The position numbers were made by a program, and so were the translations under genes. From positions 1 to 64,000 of the forward strand of contig CAJTZK010000006.1 of assembly GCA_910583785.1 (NCBI GenBank): a stretch of DNA of 64,000 nt. Reading direction: 5' to 3'. The notes under the pieces were generated by a model. The model was not told where the DNA came from and searched no databases. It saw nothing but the letters and a program-made list of their open reading frames with translations. Below, in pieces: positions 1 through 8,571 of the stretch; position 1 is the stretch's first letter, and every line of letters begins with the position of its first letter. Origin of the DNA: an uncultured Oscillibacter sp. (GTDB taxonomy: Bacteria > Bacillota > Clostridia > Oscillospirales > Oscillospiraceae).

Positions 1-269
1 TTGGCCACGGCGTGCTGGCGCTGGTCCTCCGTGGGGCCGGACCAGCGGTAGACCACGATGAAGCTGGAGATTTCCACCCCGGTCTCCTTCAGGGCTTTGC
101 GGTACTCCTCCTCGCACTCTTTGGAGAAGAGGGGGTGCTTGTAGAAGGGATTGATCCGGGGATGGGGGGACTGCTCGATGTATTGGTAGCCCCAGTCCGC
201 CACCTTCCGCACGTAATCCCGGATGGGCATCTGCTTGGCCAGGACGTCCACGTCAAAGGCAATTTTCAT
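1..269 (-). CDS. Sugar phosphate isomerase/epimerase (TIM barrel), C-terminus beyond window
   Basis: The first 89 or so codons of a gene that runs off the left edge. It starts MKIAFDVDVLAKQMPIRD and continues through a segment like the first strand and helices of the xylose-isomerase-like TIM barrel family (IolE/IolI/EboC type), with 'WGYQYIEQSPHP' where this family places an early substrate-loop region. The ATG follows a GGAG-like site with 21 bases between it and the stop of the dehydrogenase gene upstream, so both belong to one leftward operon. Isomerase plus Gfo/Idh dehydrogenase is a common pair in inositol, sugar-acid and rare-sugar catabolism. The substrate cannot be told from this fragment. 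Confidence 0.75.
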   Translation of the reverse strand, partial: MKIAFDVDVLAKQMPIRDYVRKVADWGYQYIEQSPHPRINPFYKHPLFSKECEEEYRKALKETGVEISSFIVVYRWSGPTEDQRQHAVA

Positions 270-290
270 ACCAGAGAACTCCTTTCCAAA

Positions 291-1307
291 TTACTTCTTA
301 TAAAAGTCGGGGGTGCCACCGGTGACGACCTTCTCCACCTGGCCGGAGGTCTGGGACTTCACCAGGGCGTCGGCGGTGATAGAGGCCACATAGCCGTCCC
401 AGGCGGAGGAGCCTCCCGTCTCGCCCTTGAGGGCGTGGTCCACCCAGTCCTGAATCTCTACATCGTAGGAGTCAATGAACCGCATGATCCAGTTGTCCTC
501 GATTTTGGTGGAAACATTGTTGGCATAGCGGACCGTGGGGAAGGACGGGCAGGGCAGGTTCACCACGCCGTTTTCGCAGACCACTTCGCAGTTGATGTCA
601 TAGCCGAAGCCGCAGTTTACGTTGACCTCCAGCATGACCACGATTCCGCCCTTGGTTTTCATGATCATAACCTGGGGGTCCCGGAGGCCCTCATGGGCCT
701 TGCTGGTGACCTTGGGGAGGATGCACTGGACCTCGTCCCACTCGTCGTCCACCAGCCAGGGCAGGCAGTCGATCTCGTGGATGGCGGTGTCCGTGACGGC
801 CATGGCGGTGGTGTAGCTGGGGGCCACGCCGTCGGCCCGGTGGGTACACTTCACAATCAGGGGGGCGCCAAACTTGCCGGAGTCCAGCAGTTCCTTCACC
901 TGGTTATAGCCCCGGTCATAGCGGCGCATGAAGCCCACTTGGACCAGGTGCTTGCCGGAGGCCATCTCCGCGTCCACAACGGCCTTGCAGTCCGCGGCGG
1001 TGTTGGCCAGGGGCTTCTCGCAGAAGACGGGTTTTCCGGCCTTGATGGCGGCCAGGACGGGGTCCTTGTGGAACTGCCCCGGCGTGGTCACCACCACGGC
1101 GTTGACCGCCGGGTCGTTGATGGCCTCGTTGAAGTCCGTGTAGGTCTTGGTGCCAGGGCCCGCCAGCTCCGCGCCGTTTTTCACGCCCTCTTCGAACACG
1201 TCGCACACGGCCACCACCTTGGCGCCCCGGATGCGGTTCTGAATGCGTTCAATGTGCTCCCGGCCGATCATGCCGCAGCCAACCAAGCAGATATTGAGTT
1301 CCATCAT
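291..1307 (-). CDS. Gfo/Idh/MocA family NAD(P)-dependent oxidoreductase
   Basis: A 338-residue protein of normal length for the family. The N-terminal Rossmann fold shows the nucleotide-binding glycine motif GCGMIGREH (about residues 10-17), and the hallmark CEKPLA motif lies near residue 95, carrying the lysine expected in the active site. The C-terminal half is the beta-sheet dimerisation/substrate domain. Such enzymes oxidise polyols or sugars (inositol 2-dehydrogenase, glucose-fructose oxidoreductase, scyllo-inositol dehydrogenase). AGGAGG lies 5 bases before the first ATG of an ATGATG pair; either could be used. It is the first gene of a leftward operon with the TIM-barrel isomerase, behind a clear promoter at 1463-1491. 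The substrate is not predictable here. Confidence 0.88.
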   Translation of the reverse strand: MMELNICLVGCGMIGREHIERIQNRIRGAKVVAVCDVFEEGVKNGAELAGPGTKTYTDFNEAINDPAVNAVVVTTPGQFHKDPVLAAIKAGKPVFCEKPLANTAADCKAVVDAEMASGKHLVQVGFMRRYDRGYNQVKELLDSGKFGAPLIVKCTHRADGVAPSYTTAMAVTDTAIHEIDCLPWLVDDEWDEVQCILPKVTSKAHEGLRDPQVMIMKTKGGIVVMLEVNVNCGFGYDINCEVVCENGVVNLPCPSFPTVRYANNVSTKIEDNWIMRFIDSYDVEIQDWVDHALKGETGGSSAWDGYVASITADALVKSQTSGQVEKVVTGGTPDFYKK

Positions 1308-1462
1308 AAATTCCTCCTGTTAAAATAAGTAGATGGTATCCATAGGACTTCACATTACGGTTTTCCTTCATCCCAGCGGGCTCTTGCCGGAGCCGCCGGA
1401 GGGTGGGAACGCTCCCCGATGCGTGCTTTTGCCTGCGTTTCGTTTCCTTTTCTCTGGCCCTA

Positions 1463-1491
1463 ATTATAGCAAAGCGTTCACGAGAACGCAA
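1463..1491 (-). promoter_or_regulatory. Sigma-A promoter of the Gfo/Idh operon with inverted-repeat operator
   Basis: Reading leftward: TTGCGT (1491-1486), 17-base spacer, TATAAT (1468-1463). The interrupted palindrome GCGTTC-ACGA-GAACGC (1474-1489) covers the end of the -35 box and most of the spacer, the position expected for a repressor. The gap 1308-1761 also holds a small hairpin (1562-1583), a TTGCGT...ACGCAA pair (1604-1624) and the terminator of the symporter gene; no further gene is visible there. Confidence 0.72.
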
Positions 1492-1603
1492 GGAAAATAT
1501 ATCCGTATTATCCACAATAATTGGATTGAAAACTTGTATAACACTCTGTCTGCACCATAAATCCGCCGCCGTTTTTGGCGGAGGTGTAAAAAAGCCCAGC
1601 GCT

Positions 1604-1624
1604 TTGCGTTCGTTTTGCACGCAA
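1604..1624. promoter_or_regulatory. TTGCGT...ACGCAA inverted half-sites upstream of Gfo/Idh operon
   Basis: TTGCGT at 1604-1609 and ACGCAA at 1619-1624 face each other, and TTGCACGCAA (1615-1624) is itself the reverse complement of TTGCGTGCAA found before the transketolase genes. It lies about 130 bases upstream of the Gfo/Idh promoter. It is read as a possible LacI-family binding region; no experimental support. Confidence 0.35.
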
Positions 1625-1708
1625 GCTGCCGCCCTCTCCTTCCCACGCTTTGCGGAGCATAGCGGCGCGGCGGAAGCCGTCCAGCCCTTCGGAACGCGCC
1701 AGGAGAGA

Positions 1709-1736
1709 AAAGGCGCTGCCAGACGGCAGCGCCTTT
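1709..1736 (-). terminator. Rho-independent terminator of the SSF symporter gene
   Basis: Perfect 12-base arms AAAGGCGCTGCC and GGCAGCGCCTTT around a 4-base loop. On the minus strand the stem is followed by TTTTCTC. It lies 26 bases beyond the symporter stop codon. Confidence 0.8.
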
Positions 1737-1761
1737 GGGTTTCTATGGTTTCCGGAGCGGT

Positions 1762-3423
1762 TCAGGCCGCGATGCCCAGGGGGGAAAACACAACGTAAAT
1801 GGCCACAGCCAAAACCAGGCCCACGATGGACACCACGTGCCGGTACTTCCAGGGGGTCAAGTCCACCGCGCCCACATCCTGGGGCACGTACTCCCCCGCG
1901 GGACGGTACTTGTTCAGGGCCCACATCATCAGGAGCTCCACGGGGAAAAGCACCGCCATGGCGTAAAGGTAGTGGATGGGATTGTCCGTGCCGGGGTAGC
2001 TGGGGGCAATGAGGAGGAACGCGCCGTAGCAGACCACGTGGAAAATGGTGATGACCTTCGGCGTGTAGGCGGGCAGGCGCTTGAAGAGGAACACGCCCAG
2101 GATCGTGCACAGCACCGGAAGGGAGACAAACTGGCTCATGGAGTTCAGGAAGGTGGTGATGCCCTGGGCATTCATGACGAAGGGGGCGATGACAATGGAC
2201 ACGCAGCCCGCAATGGTTCCGTAGATTTTGCCCACCTTGACGCAGTGGGCGTCGGAGGCGCCGGGCCTAAAGGCGGAGCGGTACAGGTCCAGGGTGAACA
2301 TGGTGGAGGCGGAGTTCAGCACGGAGTTGAAGGAGGACAGGATGGCGCCGAACATGACGGCGGCGAAGAAGCCCATGACAGGCTTGGGAATGATGGCGGA
2401 AATCAGCGCCGGATAGGCAAAGTCGATGGCCTTATCCCCTGCCGCGGCAATGGCCTCCTGAATAGAGGGCAGGTAGAAGGCGATGATACCGGGAATGACC
2501 AGGTACAGCGGGCCCAGGCACTTGAGGAAGCCGCAGAAAATCGCGCCCTTCTGGCCCTCCTTCAGGGACTTGGCCGCCAGGGCCCGCTGGACGAAGGACT
2601 GGTTCGTACACCACCAGTAGAGGTTGTTGAAGAACATGCCCGTGATGATCAGGGGCCAGGGGACCTCCGGCTCCGCCGCGTTCCAGGCGTTGACGGCGTT
2701 CATCTTCACCGGGTCCGCCTGGACCATGTACATCATGCCGTCCAGGACGCCGTGCCCTCCGGTCTGCTGGGCCAGCACGGCGAAGCCCAGGAAGGGGACC
2801 ATCAGGCCGCCAATAATCAGCCCGATGCCGTTGATGGTATCTGACACCGCCACGGCCTTCAACCCGCCGAAGATGGCATAGCAGCCGCCGATGATGCCGA
2901 TGACCAGGCAGAGGATAGCCACCGACTGGAACTTGCTGACGCCCAGCATGCCGGAGATGCCGAAAATCTGCTCAAAAACCACCGCTCCGGAATAGAGGAT
3001 CACTGGCAGGTTCAGGATGGAGTACATGACCACAATGACCAGGGAGAACATGGTCTTGGTGCCCTTGCCGTAGCGGACCTCCATCAGGGACGGAATGGTC
3101 ATAGCCCCCATTTTCAAATAGCGGGGCAGGAAATAGTAGGCCAGCGCCAGCAAGGTGAACATGGAGCCCACCTCCCAGGCGATGGGGCCCATATTGGACG
3201 CCCAGCTCTGGCCGTTCAGGCCCACCAGCTGCTCGGCAGAGAGGTTGGTCAGCAGCAGGGACCCGGCAATCACGGCGCCCGGCAGGCCCCGGCCCGCCAG
3301 GAAATAACCCTCGGCAGAATCCAGGTCGTCCCCCCGGGTCTTCCAGCTGGAGATCACCGCCACCAGGGCGGTGAAGAGGACGAAGGAGATCAGCGTCCAT
3401 GTGAGTGAACTGAAAAATGCCAT
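1762..3423 (-). CDS. Sodium:solute symporter family (SSF/SLC5) transporter
   Basis: A 553-residue integral membrane protein with about 13-14 hydrophobic segments spread over its length, as expected for SSF symporters that import sugars, polyols, sialic acid or carboxylates with Na+. The region around 'NLSAEQLVGLNGQ' (about residue 64) matches the SSF TM2 part that contributes to substrate and Na+ binding. The start is set at the ATG of MAFFSS because GGAGG lies 8 bases before it; an ATG five codons upstream overlaps this Shine-Dalgarno sequence and is unlikely. It is divergent from the LacI regulator gene at 3802, which probably controls it. The neighbouring dehydrogenase and isomerase suggest a sugar or polyol substrate, but this is only context. 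Confidence 0.88.
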   Translation of the reverse strand: MAFFSSLTWTLISFVLFTALVAVISSWKTRGDDLDSAEGYFLAGRGLPGAVIAGSLLLTNLSAEQLVGLNGQSWASNMGPIAWEVGSMFTLLALAYYFLPRYLKMGAMTIPSLMEVRYGKGTKTMFSLVIVVMYSILNLPVILYSGAVVFEQIFGISGMLGVSKFQSVAILCLVIGIIGGCYAIFGGLKAVAVSDTINGIGLIIGGLMVPFLGFAVLAQQTGGHGVLDGMMYMVQADPVKMNAVNAWNAAEPEVPWPLIITGMFFNNLYWWCTNQSFVQRALAAKSLKEGQKGAIFCGFLKCLGPLYLVIPGIIAFYLPSIQEAIAAAGDKAIDFAYPALISAIIPKPVMGFFAAVMFGAILSSFNSVLNSASTMFTLDLYRSAFRPGASDAHCVKVGKIYGTIAGCVSIVIAPFVMNAQGITTFLNSMSQFVSLPVLCTILGVFLFKRLPAYTPKVITIFHVVCYGAFLLIAPSYPGTDNPIHYLYAMAVLFPVELLMMWALNKYRPAGEYVPQDVGAVDLTPWKYRHVVSIVGLVLAVAIYVVFSPLGIAA

Positions 3424-3559
3424 TGTTACAGCCTCCATTCATGTTTTCAAGAAAGGAAACAGAGGCACGCAAAACGCACGCATCGGCAAGGCGGACAGGC
3501 GGTCCCGCAGGGCGCGCGCGGCAACGCGCGTTCAGGTTCCCCGGCGGGCCTTTGTTTGA

Positions 3560-3587
3560 CTAATATCAAAATACCATAGAAATCCAA
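3560..3587 (-). promoter_or_regulatory. Possible promoter of the SSF symporter gene
   Basis: Leftward TTGGAT (3587-3582), 16-base spacer, TATTAG (3565-3560). The match is moderate. The 378-base divergent gap 3424-3801 also holds the LacI-gene promoter and TGCGTGCAA/TTGCGTTC motifs. Confidence 0.4.
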
Positions 3588-3694
3588 GCCCCGCAAGGGA
3601 ATTTTCAGTAAAAATCCTCAAAACCGGAAAGTTTGGAGAAGCCGGAAAAGCAGGAAGCGGTTTCTTGTGCATTTCACCCTTCCCAGCCCCGGAA

Positions 3695-3712
3695 ATGCGT
3701 GCAATTGCGTTC
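3695..3712. promoter_or_regulatory. TGCGTGCAA-TTGCGTTC motif pair in divergent region
   Basis: Two copies of the TGCGT core sit back to back at 3695 and 3705, about 27 bases upstream of the -35 box of the LacI gene. The same core occurs before the Gfo/Idh operon and twice before the transketolase genes. Proposed operator of the LacI protein encoded at 3802. Confidence 0.42.
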
Positions 3713-3738
3713 TTTTTGAGGAAACCCGGGAAACGCCC

Positions 3739-3768
3739 TTGCCAAAGGATGCGGGCCTGTGCTATAAT
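3739..3768 (+). promoter_or_regulatory. Sigma-A promoter of LacI regulator gene
   Basis: TTGCCA (3739-3744), 18-base spacer, TATAAT (3763-3768), 33 bases before the ATG. Confidence 0.75.
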
Positions 3769-3801
3769 GGCTGCCATAAACACCATAAGGAGGGACGTTT
3801 C

Positions 3802-4839
3802 ATGGCCGTGACTTCACAGCAGATCGCCCAGCTGGCGGGGGTCTCCCGGGGGACGGTGGACCGGGCCCTCCATAACCGGGGCCGGGTGAACCCGGAGGTG
3901 GCCGCCCGCATCCAGAAAATCGCGGAGGAGCTGGGATACCGTCCCAACTCCATTGGCCAGGCCCTGGTCCGGACCCGGCAGGGCCTCCGCCTGGGGGCCA
4001 TCCTCCAGTCCTCCGAAACACCCACCATGCAGGACGTGGCCGCCGGGGCCCGGCGGGCCGCGGGGGAACTCCGGGCCTCCGGCCTGGAGGTGGAACTCCG
4101 GGAGGTCCAGGGCCGGGATACCGCCAAGGTCCTCCAGCAGATTGACGAGCTGATGGACTGGGGGGCCAACGGCCTGGCCATTGCCTCCAACAACACGCCG
4201 GACCTGGTCCGGCGCATCGGCCTGCTCCATGAACAAGGCGTGCCCGTGGTGACCTTCAACACCGACGCGCCGGACAGCAAGCGGCTGTGCTTCGTGGGCA
4301 TGGACAGCTACCGGGCGGGGCAGACGGCGGCGGGACTGGTCCGGCAGATGCTGCCCGGCGGCGGGCTGGTTCTCCCCATTGCCGGGCACGTCAACAACGG
4401 CGCCCACCACAGCCGCCTCCGGGGGTTTCTGGACACGCTGGCGGGGGAGGGGGACATCCATCTCCTCCCCTTCCAGCCCTGCTTCGACCGGGACGACTAC
4501 GCCCACGAGATCACCCAGCACACCCTCCGGGAGAATCCCTCCCTGGCCTGCGTCTACATCACCTCCAACGGCCAGCGGGGCGTCTGCCGGGCCATTGAGG
4601 ACGAGCGGAGGAAGGGCCGTGTCCGGGTGGTGGCCTACGACTTGAACGCCCCCAACCGGCTGCTGCTGCAAAGCGGGGACCTGAGCTTCGTGCTGGACCA
4701 GGTGGCCCTGGAACAGGGGCGCCAGCCCCTCCAGATTCTCTACCACTACCTGATGAGCGGAACGCTGCCGGAACGGGAGCTGCTCTACACGGACATCTTG
4801 ATCCGCACGAAGTACAACAGCGGGGAGGAACCCTCCTGA
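3802..4839 (+). CDS. LacI-family transcriptional regulator (RbsR-like)
   Basis: A 345-residue regulator. Residues 4-50 form the LacI-type helix-turn-helix (TSQQIAQLAGVSRGTVDRAL), followed by a hinge helix and a periplasmic-binding-protein-type sugar sensor domain. The recognition helix 'SRGTVDRAL' resembles regulators that bind phosphosugars or free pentoses/hexoses. The start is the ATG seven bases after AGGAGGG; upstream in-frame codons have no ribosome site. It is divergent from the SSF symporter and precedes the ROK/AGE operon. Likely role: repress the symporter, and perhaps the Gfo/Idh and transketolase operons, until an imported sugar binds. The effector is unknown. Confidence 0.88.
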   Translation: MAVTSQQIAQLAGVSRGTVDRALHNRGRVNPEVAARIQKIAEELGYRPNSIGQALVRTRQGLRLGAILQSSETPTMQDVAAGARRAAGELRASGLEVELREVQGRDTAKVLQQIDELMDWGANGLAIASNNTPDLVRRIGLLHEQGVPVVTFNTDAPDSKRLCFVGMDSYRAGQTAAGLVRQMLPGGGLVLPIAGHVNNGAHHSRLRGFLDTLAGEGDIHLLPFQPCFDRDDYAHEITQHTLRENPSLACVYITSNGQRGVCRAIEDERRKGRVRVVAYDLNAPNRLLLQSGDLSFVLDQVALEQGRQPLQILYHYLMSGTLPERELLYTDILIRTKYNSGEEPS

Positions 4840-4969
4840 ATGCCCAAGCACCGCCCCGGCGGAGCCGCCCCCTCCCGGCGGCCCCGCCGGGGATTTCTTT
4901 CGGTCCGGGACCCGGCGGGCGGAGACGGGGCCTTCCGGCAAACTGTACGGCGGGAATATATTCCAGGGA

Positions 4970-4998
4970 TTGAAAATTGGATAATTTTGTGATATGAT
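4970..4998 (+). promoter_or_regulatory. Sigma-A promoter of ROK-AGE-RpiR operon
   Basis: TTGAAA (4970-4975), 17-base spacer, TATGAT (4993-4998), giving a leader of about 65 bases before the ROK gene. No TTGCGT motif is present here, so this operon may be controlled separately, for example by its own RpiR protein. Confidence 0.78.
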
Positions 4999-5071
4999 CG
5001 GTTTGTTACCCAATAGACAAACTCCCGGCGGCGGGCCCGCAAATCAAACGAATGGATAAAGGAGAATCATT

Positions 5072-6454
5072 ATGGATCGTTTTGGCATCAAGGTGGACCT
5101 GAAACACACGCCTCCCCTGGACCCGGACTTTATCCCCCTCATGCGCTTCAACCGCGCCTTCCTGGCCACGGCAAAGAAGCCTGTGGGCATCGCCGTGGAG
5201 CGGGCCGACGGCCAGATGGCCTCCTGCCAGACCTTCATCCACGGCACGCCGGAGATGGCCGGGGCCGACCACTACTACATCGAACGGCTGGTGAAAACCA
5301 TCCTCTGGATGAAGGGCGGCTTCAAGGTCTATGTCAGCGGCGACGCGGGCATTTGCGAGTATTTGAAATCCGTTTACTGCGCCGGGGGCCAGCAGGAATT
5401 CGACTGGGATTACATGGCCAGCGTCTTTGAGCACCCCTTCGAGGTGGTCCTGGTGGACGAGATTCCCGGAGCCAAGGACGCCCCCAAGGCCATCGGCGGC
5501 CACATGGAGGGCTGCCGGATCGGCTTCGACGCGGGCGGAAGCGACCGGAAGGTCTCCGCCGTCATCGACGGGGAAACCGTCTACTCCGAGGAAGTGGTCT
5601 GGTTCCCCAAGACCAACTCCGACCCGGATTACCACTATGACGGCATCGTCTCCGCCCTGAAATCCGCCGCAGAGCACATGCCCCGGGTGGACGCGGTGGG
5701 CGTCAGCTCCGCGGGCGTGTTCATCAACAACCGGACCATGAACGCCTCCCTCTTCCTCAAGGTCCCCAAGGAAATTTACAACGAAAAGGTCAAGGATATC
5801 TACATCCGGGCCATTCATGACACCTTCGGGGACGTTCCCTACTGCGTCATCAACGACGGCGACGTCTCCGCCCTGGCGGGGGCCATGAGCCTGAACGACA
5901 ACAGCGTCCTGGGAATCGCCATGGGCACCAGCGAGGCCGTGGGCTACGTGGACGAAGAGGGCCGGATCACTGGCTGGCTCAACGAGCTGGCCTTCGTCCC
6001 CGTGGACGCCCAGCCGGACGCCATGCGGGACGAGTGGAGCGGCGACATTGGCTGCGGCGTGAAATACTTCTCCCAGGACGGCGTCATCAAGCTGGCCCCC
6101 CGGGCGGGCATCGAACTGGATGAAAACGCCTCCCCCGCCGAGAAGCTGAAGGCCGTCCAGGCTCTGATGGCGGAGGACGACCCCCGGGCCGCCAAGGTCT
6201 ACGAGTCCATCGGCGTGTACCTGGGCCACACCCTGGCCTACTACTACGAGCTCTATGGCTGCCGCCACGTGCTGCTGCTGGGCCGGGTCATGAGCGGCAA
6301 GGGCGGCGACCTCATTCTGGACACCGCCAAGAAGGTCCTGGACGGCGAGTATCCGGAACTGGCCGGGAAGATTCTTCCCGAACTGCCCGACGAGAAGTTC
6401 CGCCGGGTAGGCCAGTCCATGGCCGCCGCCAGCCTGCCGGAAATCAAGAACTGA
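5072..6454 (+). CDS. Atypical ROK-family protein / sugar kinase-like
   Basis: A 460-residue protein. An actin-like ROK fold starts near residue 149 with IGFDAGGSDRKVSAVI, a version of the DxGGT phosphate-1 loop; further on are GVSSAGVF, 'VINDGDVSALAGAM' (ENDANAAALGE-like, with the catalytic Asp) and 'GIAMGTSEAVGYVDEEGRI' (adenosine/phosphate-2 region). Two things are odd: about 145 residues precede the kinase fold, and the canonical ROK zinc motif (CxCGxxGCxE) is not visible. ROK kinases phosphorylate glucose, GlcNAc, ManNAc, fructose or allose; the substrate here is unclear and catalytic loss is possible. The next gene, 15 bases downstream, is an AGE epimerase, so kinase and epimerase probably act on the same sugar. 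Confidence 0.72.
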   Translation: MDRFGIKVDLKHTPPLDPDFIPLMRFNRAFLATAKKPVGIAVERADGQMASCQTFIHGTPEMAGADHYYIERLVKTILWMKGGFKVYVSGDAGICEYLKSVYCAGGQQEFDWDYMASVFEHPFEVVLVDEIPGAKDAPKAIGGHMEGCRIGFDAGGSDRKVSAVIDGETVYSEEVVWFPKTNSDPDYHYDGIVSALKSAAEHMPRVDAVGVSSAGVFINNRTMNASLFLKVPKEIYNEKVKDIYIRAIHDTFGDVPYCVINDGDVSALAGAMSLNDNSVLGIAMGTSEAVGYVDEEGRITGWLNELAFVPVDAQPDAMRDEWSGDIGCGVKYFSQDGVIKLAPRAGIELDENASPAEKLKAVQALMAEDDPRAAKVYESIGVYLGHTLAYYYELYGCRHVLLLGRVMSGKGGDLILDTAKKVLDGEYPELAGKILPELPDEKFRRVGQSMAAASLPEIKN

Positions 6455-6469
6455 CAGGAGGAGAGGCAT

Positions 6470-7672
6470 ATGGACCAGCAAAAACTGCGGGACGCCCGGA
6501 CCTGGGTCCGGGAGGAACTGGAACGCTCCGCCAATTTCTGGCTGGAGCACGGCATGGACCGGGAGCACGGCGGCGTGTACACCTGCCTGGACCGGAAGGG
6601 CGAAATCTACTCCACTGACAAGAGCGTCTGGATGCAGGGCCGCTGCGGCTGGATTTTCGCCTTCCTGTGCCACAATTACGGCGTAAAGCAGGAGTGGCTG
6701 GACGCGTCCAAAAGCTGCCTGGACTTCATGGAGGCTCACTGTTTCAACCACGAATGCGGCGAGCGGATGTACTTCACCGTCACAGCGGAGGGACAGCCGC
6801 TGCGCCAGCGGCGCTATTACTTCTCCGAGGCCTTCTGCGCCATCGCCAACGCCGAGTACTACGGCGTGACGGGGGACAAAGCCCGCCTGGAGCGGGCCCG
6901 CCAGTGCTACGATCTCTACTGGGACCTGAGCCAGGGCAAGCCGGACCCTGTGGGCATGGGGCCCAAGACCATTCCTGGGACCCGGACGGGCCGGGCTTTC
7001 GGCACGCCCATGATCATCCTGAATGTCACCGGGGTGCTGCTGCGCACGGACCCGGAGCGCAAGGCCCTCTACGAAGAGCGGGCACAGAAGTGCGTGGACG
7101 ACATTTTCCGCTACCACGTGAAGCCGGAACTGAAATGCACCCTGGAGAACGTGGACGTGGACGGGACGCCCCGGCTCTACTACACCGAGGGCCGCACCGT
7201 CAACCCCGGCCACGACATTGAGGGCGTGTGGTTCCTGCTGGAACACGCCCAGCGCACCGGGGACAAGGCCCTGGTCCAGAAGGCGGCGGAGATGTTCGAC
7301 TGGGCCATCGCCGCCGGGTGGGACCAGGAGTACGGCGGCCTGCTGTACTTCACCGACTGCCTGGGCAAACCCCCGGAGGCGTACGAGCACGACATGAAGC
7401 TCTGGTGGCCCCACAACGAGATTCTGATTGCCTCCCTCATGCTCTACCGGGACACCCGGGAGGAGAAGTACCTGGACTGGTTCTACAAGACCTTGGACTA
7501 CTGCAAGGCCCACTTTGCCGATCCCGAGTACGGCGAGTGGTACGGCTATCTCCGCCGGGACGGCCTGCCCACCCAGCCCTCCACCAAGGGCAGCACCTTT
7601 AAGGGCCCCTTCCACCTGCCCCGGAGCATGATCCTGGCGGACAAGGCCATTGGCGGAATTTTAGGAGAATAA
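6470..7672 (+). CDS. AGE-family (N-acylglucosamine 2-epimerase-type) sugar epimerase/isomerase
   Basis: A 400-residue (alpha/alpha)6-barrel protein of the AGE family, which includes GlcNAc 2-epimerase, cellobiose 2-epimerase, mannose isomerase and YihS-type aldose-ketose isomerases. Family features seen: 'FWLEHGMDREHGGVYTCLD' near the start, 'WMQGRCGWIFAFL', 'NPGHDIEGVWFLLE' and 'LWWPHNEILIASL', the last carrying a catalytic His. The start ATG follows GGAGGAG. It lies between the ROK protein and an RpiR regulator. AGE plus ROK plus RpiR recalls N-acetylmannosamine use in sialic acid catabolism, but no nanA lyase is present in the window, so a different hexose or sulfo-hexose is equally possible. 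Confidence 0.87.
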   Translation: MDQQKLRDARTWVREELERSANFWLEHGMDREHGGVYTCLDRKGEIYSTDKSVWMQGRCGWIFAFLCHNYGVKQEWLDASKSCLDFMEAHCFNHECGERMYFTVTAEGQPLRQRRYYFSEAFCAIANAEYYGVTGDKARLERARQCYDLYWDLSQGKPDPVGMGPKTIPGTRTGRAFGTPMIILNVTGVLLRTDPERKALYEERAQKCVDDIFRYHVKPELKCTLENVDVDGTPRLYYTEGRTVNPGHDIEGVWFLLEHAQRTGDKALVQKAAEMFDWAIAAGWDQEYGGLLYFTDCLGKPPEAYEHDMKLWWPHNEILIASLMLYRDTREEKYLDWFYKTLDYCKAHFADPEYGEWYGYLRRDGLPTQPSTKGSTFKGPFHLPRSMILADKAIGGILGE

Positions 7673-7703
7673 GCGCGGACTGCGCGTCAAAAAGGAGAGG
7701 CCG

Positions 7704-8558
7704 ATGGGCAAGGATATCATCGCCCTGATGCTCCAGGAATACGAGCGCTTCACCCGCTCGGAACGGAAAATCGCCGACTACGTCCTGGAACACCAGGAGG
7801 AAACCCAATATATCAGCATTACCGACCTCAGCGCCCAATGCGGCGTGGCGGTGTCCACGGTTTCCCTGTTCTGCCGGAAGCTGAAACTGGCGGGCTTCAA
7901 CGACTTCAAGCTGGAACTGGCCCGGGCAGCCCTGCCCGCCCGGGCGGTCCTCCGGGAGCCAGGGGGCGGAATCACGGCGGAGGACTCCGCCGCCTCCCTT
8001 ATGGGCAAGGTCCTGGCCTCCGCTCAGGACGCGCTGAACAACGCCTACCACATGCTCTCGGAGCGGGAAGTGGCCCGGGCGGCGGACCTGCTGTGCCAGG
8101 CGGGACAGGTGGTCTGCCTGGGGCAGGGAAACCACTCGGTGGTAGCCCTGGCGGCCTGGGCCCAGTTTTCCACCACCTCCCCGAAGTTCAAGACCATTCA
8201 GGACTCCCATATGCAGACCGTGGTCCTGTCCACCCTGTCCCCGGGGGACGCGGTGCTTTACTTCTCCTACTCCGGGGCCACCCATGAGCTGCTGGAGGCG
8301 GTGGAGGTCATCCGGGCCCGGGGAGCAAAGCTGGTCCTGGTGACCCGCTATCCCAACTCGCCCGCCAGCGCCTACGCCGACGCGGTGCTGCTCTGCGGGC
8401 CCAACGAGCAGCCCTTCCAGTTTGGTTCCACCTCCGCCCTGGTAGCCCAGCTCTATGTGGTGGAGGTGCTGTTCAGCGAGTCCATCCGCCGGAATCCAGA
8501 GGAGGCGGAACGGAACCGCCAGTCCGTGGGCAAGGCGCTGACGCAAAAGTGTGTTTGA
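7704..8558 (+). CDS. MurR/RpiR-family transcriptional regulator
   Basis: A 284-residue regulator with an N-terminal RpiR helix-turn-helix (residues 1-77, containing 'SERKIADYVLEHQEE' and 'CGVAVSTVSLFCRKLKLAGF') and a C-terminal SIS domain (about 105-260, with 'YFSYSGATHELLEAVEVIRARG') that senses a phosphosugar. It follows the AGE epimerase by 31 bases and is almost certainly the local sensor of the ROK/AGE pathway product. Its stop overlaps the start region of the following YesL-like gene, so the two are translated together. RpiR proteins act as repressors or activators depending on the system. Confidence 0.9.
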   Translation: MGKDIIALMLQEYERFTRSERKIADYVLEHQEETQYISITDLSAQCGVAVSTVSLFCRKLKLAGFNDFKLELARAALPARAVLREPGGGITAEDSAASLMGKVLASAQDALNNAYHMLSEREVARAADLLCQAGQVVCLGQGNHSVVALAAWAQFSTTSPKFKTIQDSHMQTVVLSTLSPGDAVLYFSYSGATHELLEAVEVIRARGAKLVLVTRYPNSPASAYADAVLLCGPNEQPFQFGSTSALVAQLYVVEVLFSESIRRNPEEAERNRQSVGKALTQKCV

Positions 8559-8571
8559 GAGGAGCGGAACC

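Noticed and set aside
5006..7615. An 869-codon open frame on the minus strand opposite the ROK and AGE genes, and similar long antisense frames elsewhere (e.g. opposite nrdD and the NSS gene)
   Set aside because: High GC content removes stop codons from the complementary frame. Translations are rich in G, A, V, H, Q and D repeats with no domain, and the plus-strand genes are clear families with ribosome sites.
5072..8558. Assignment of the ROK-AGE-RpiR cluster as a sialic acid (nan) operon
   Set aside because: No N-acetylneuraminate lyase, NagA/NagB or YhcH gene is present, and the ROK protein is atypical; the evidence supports only a sugar epimerase locus.
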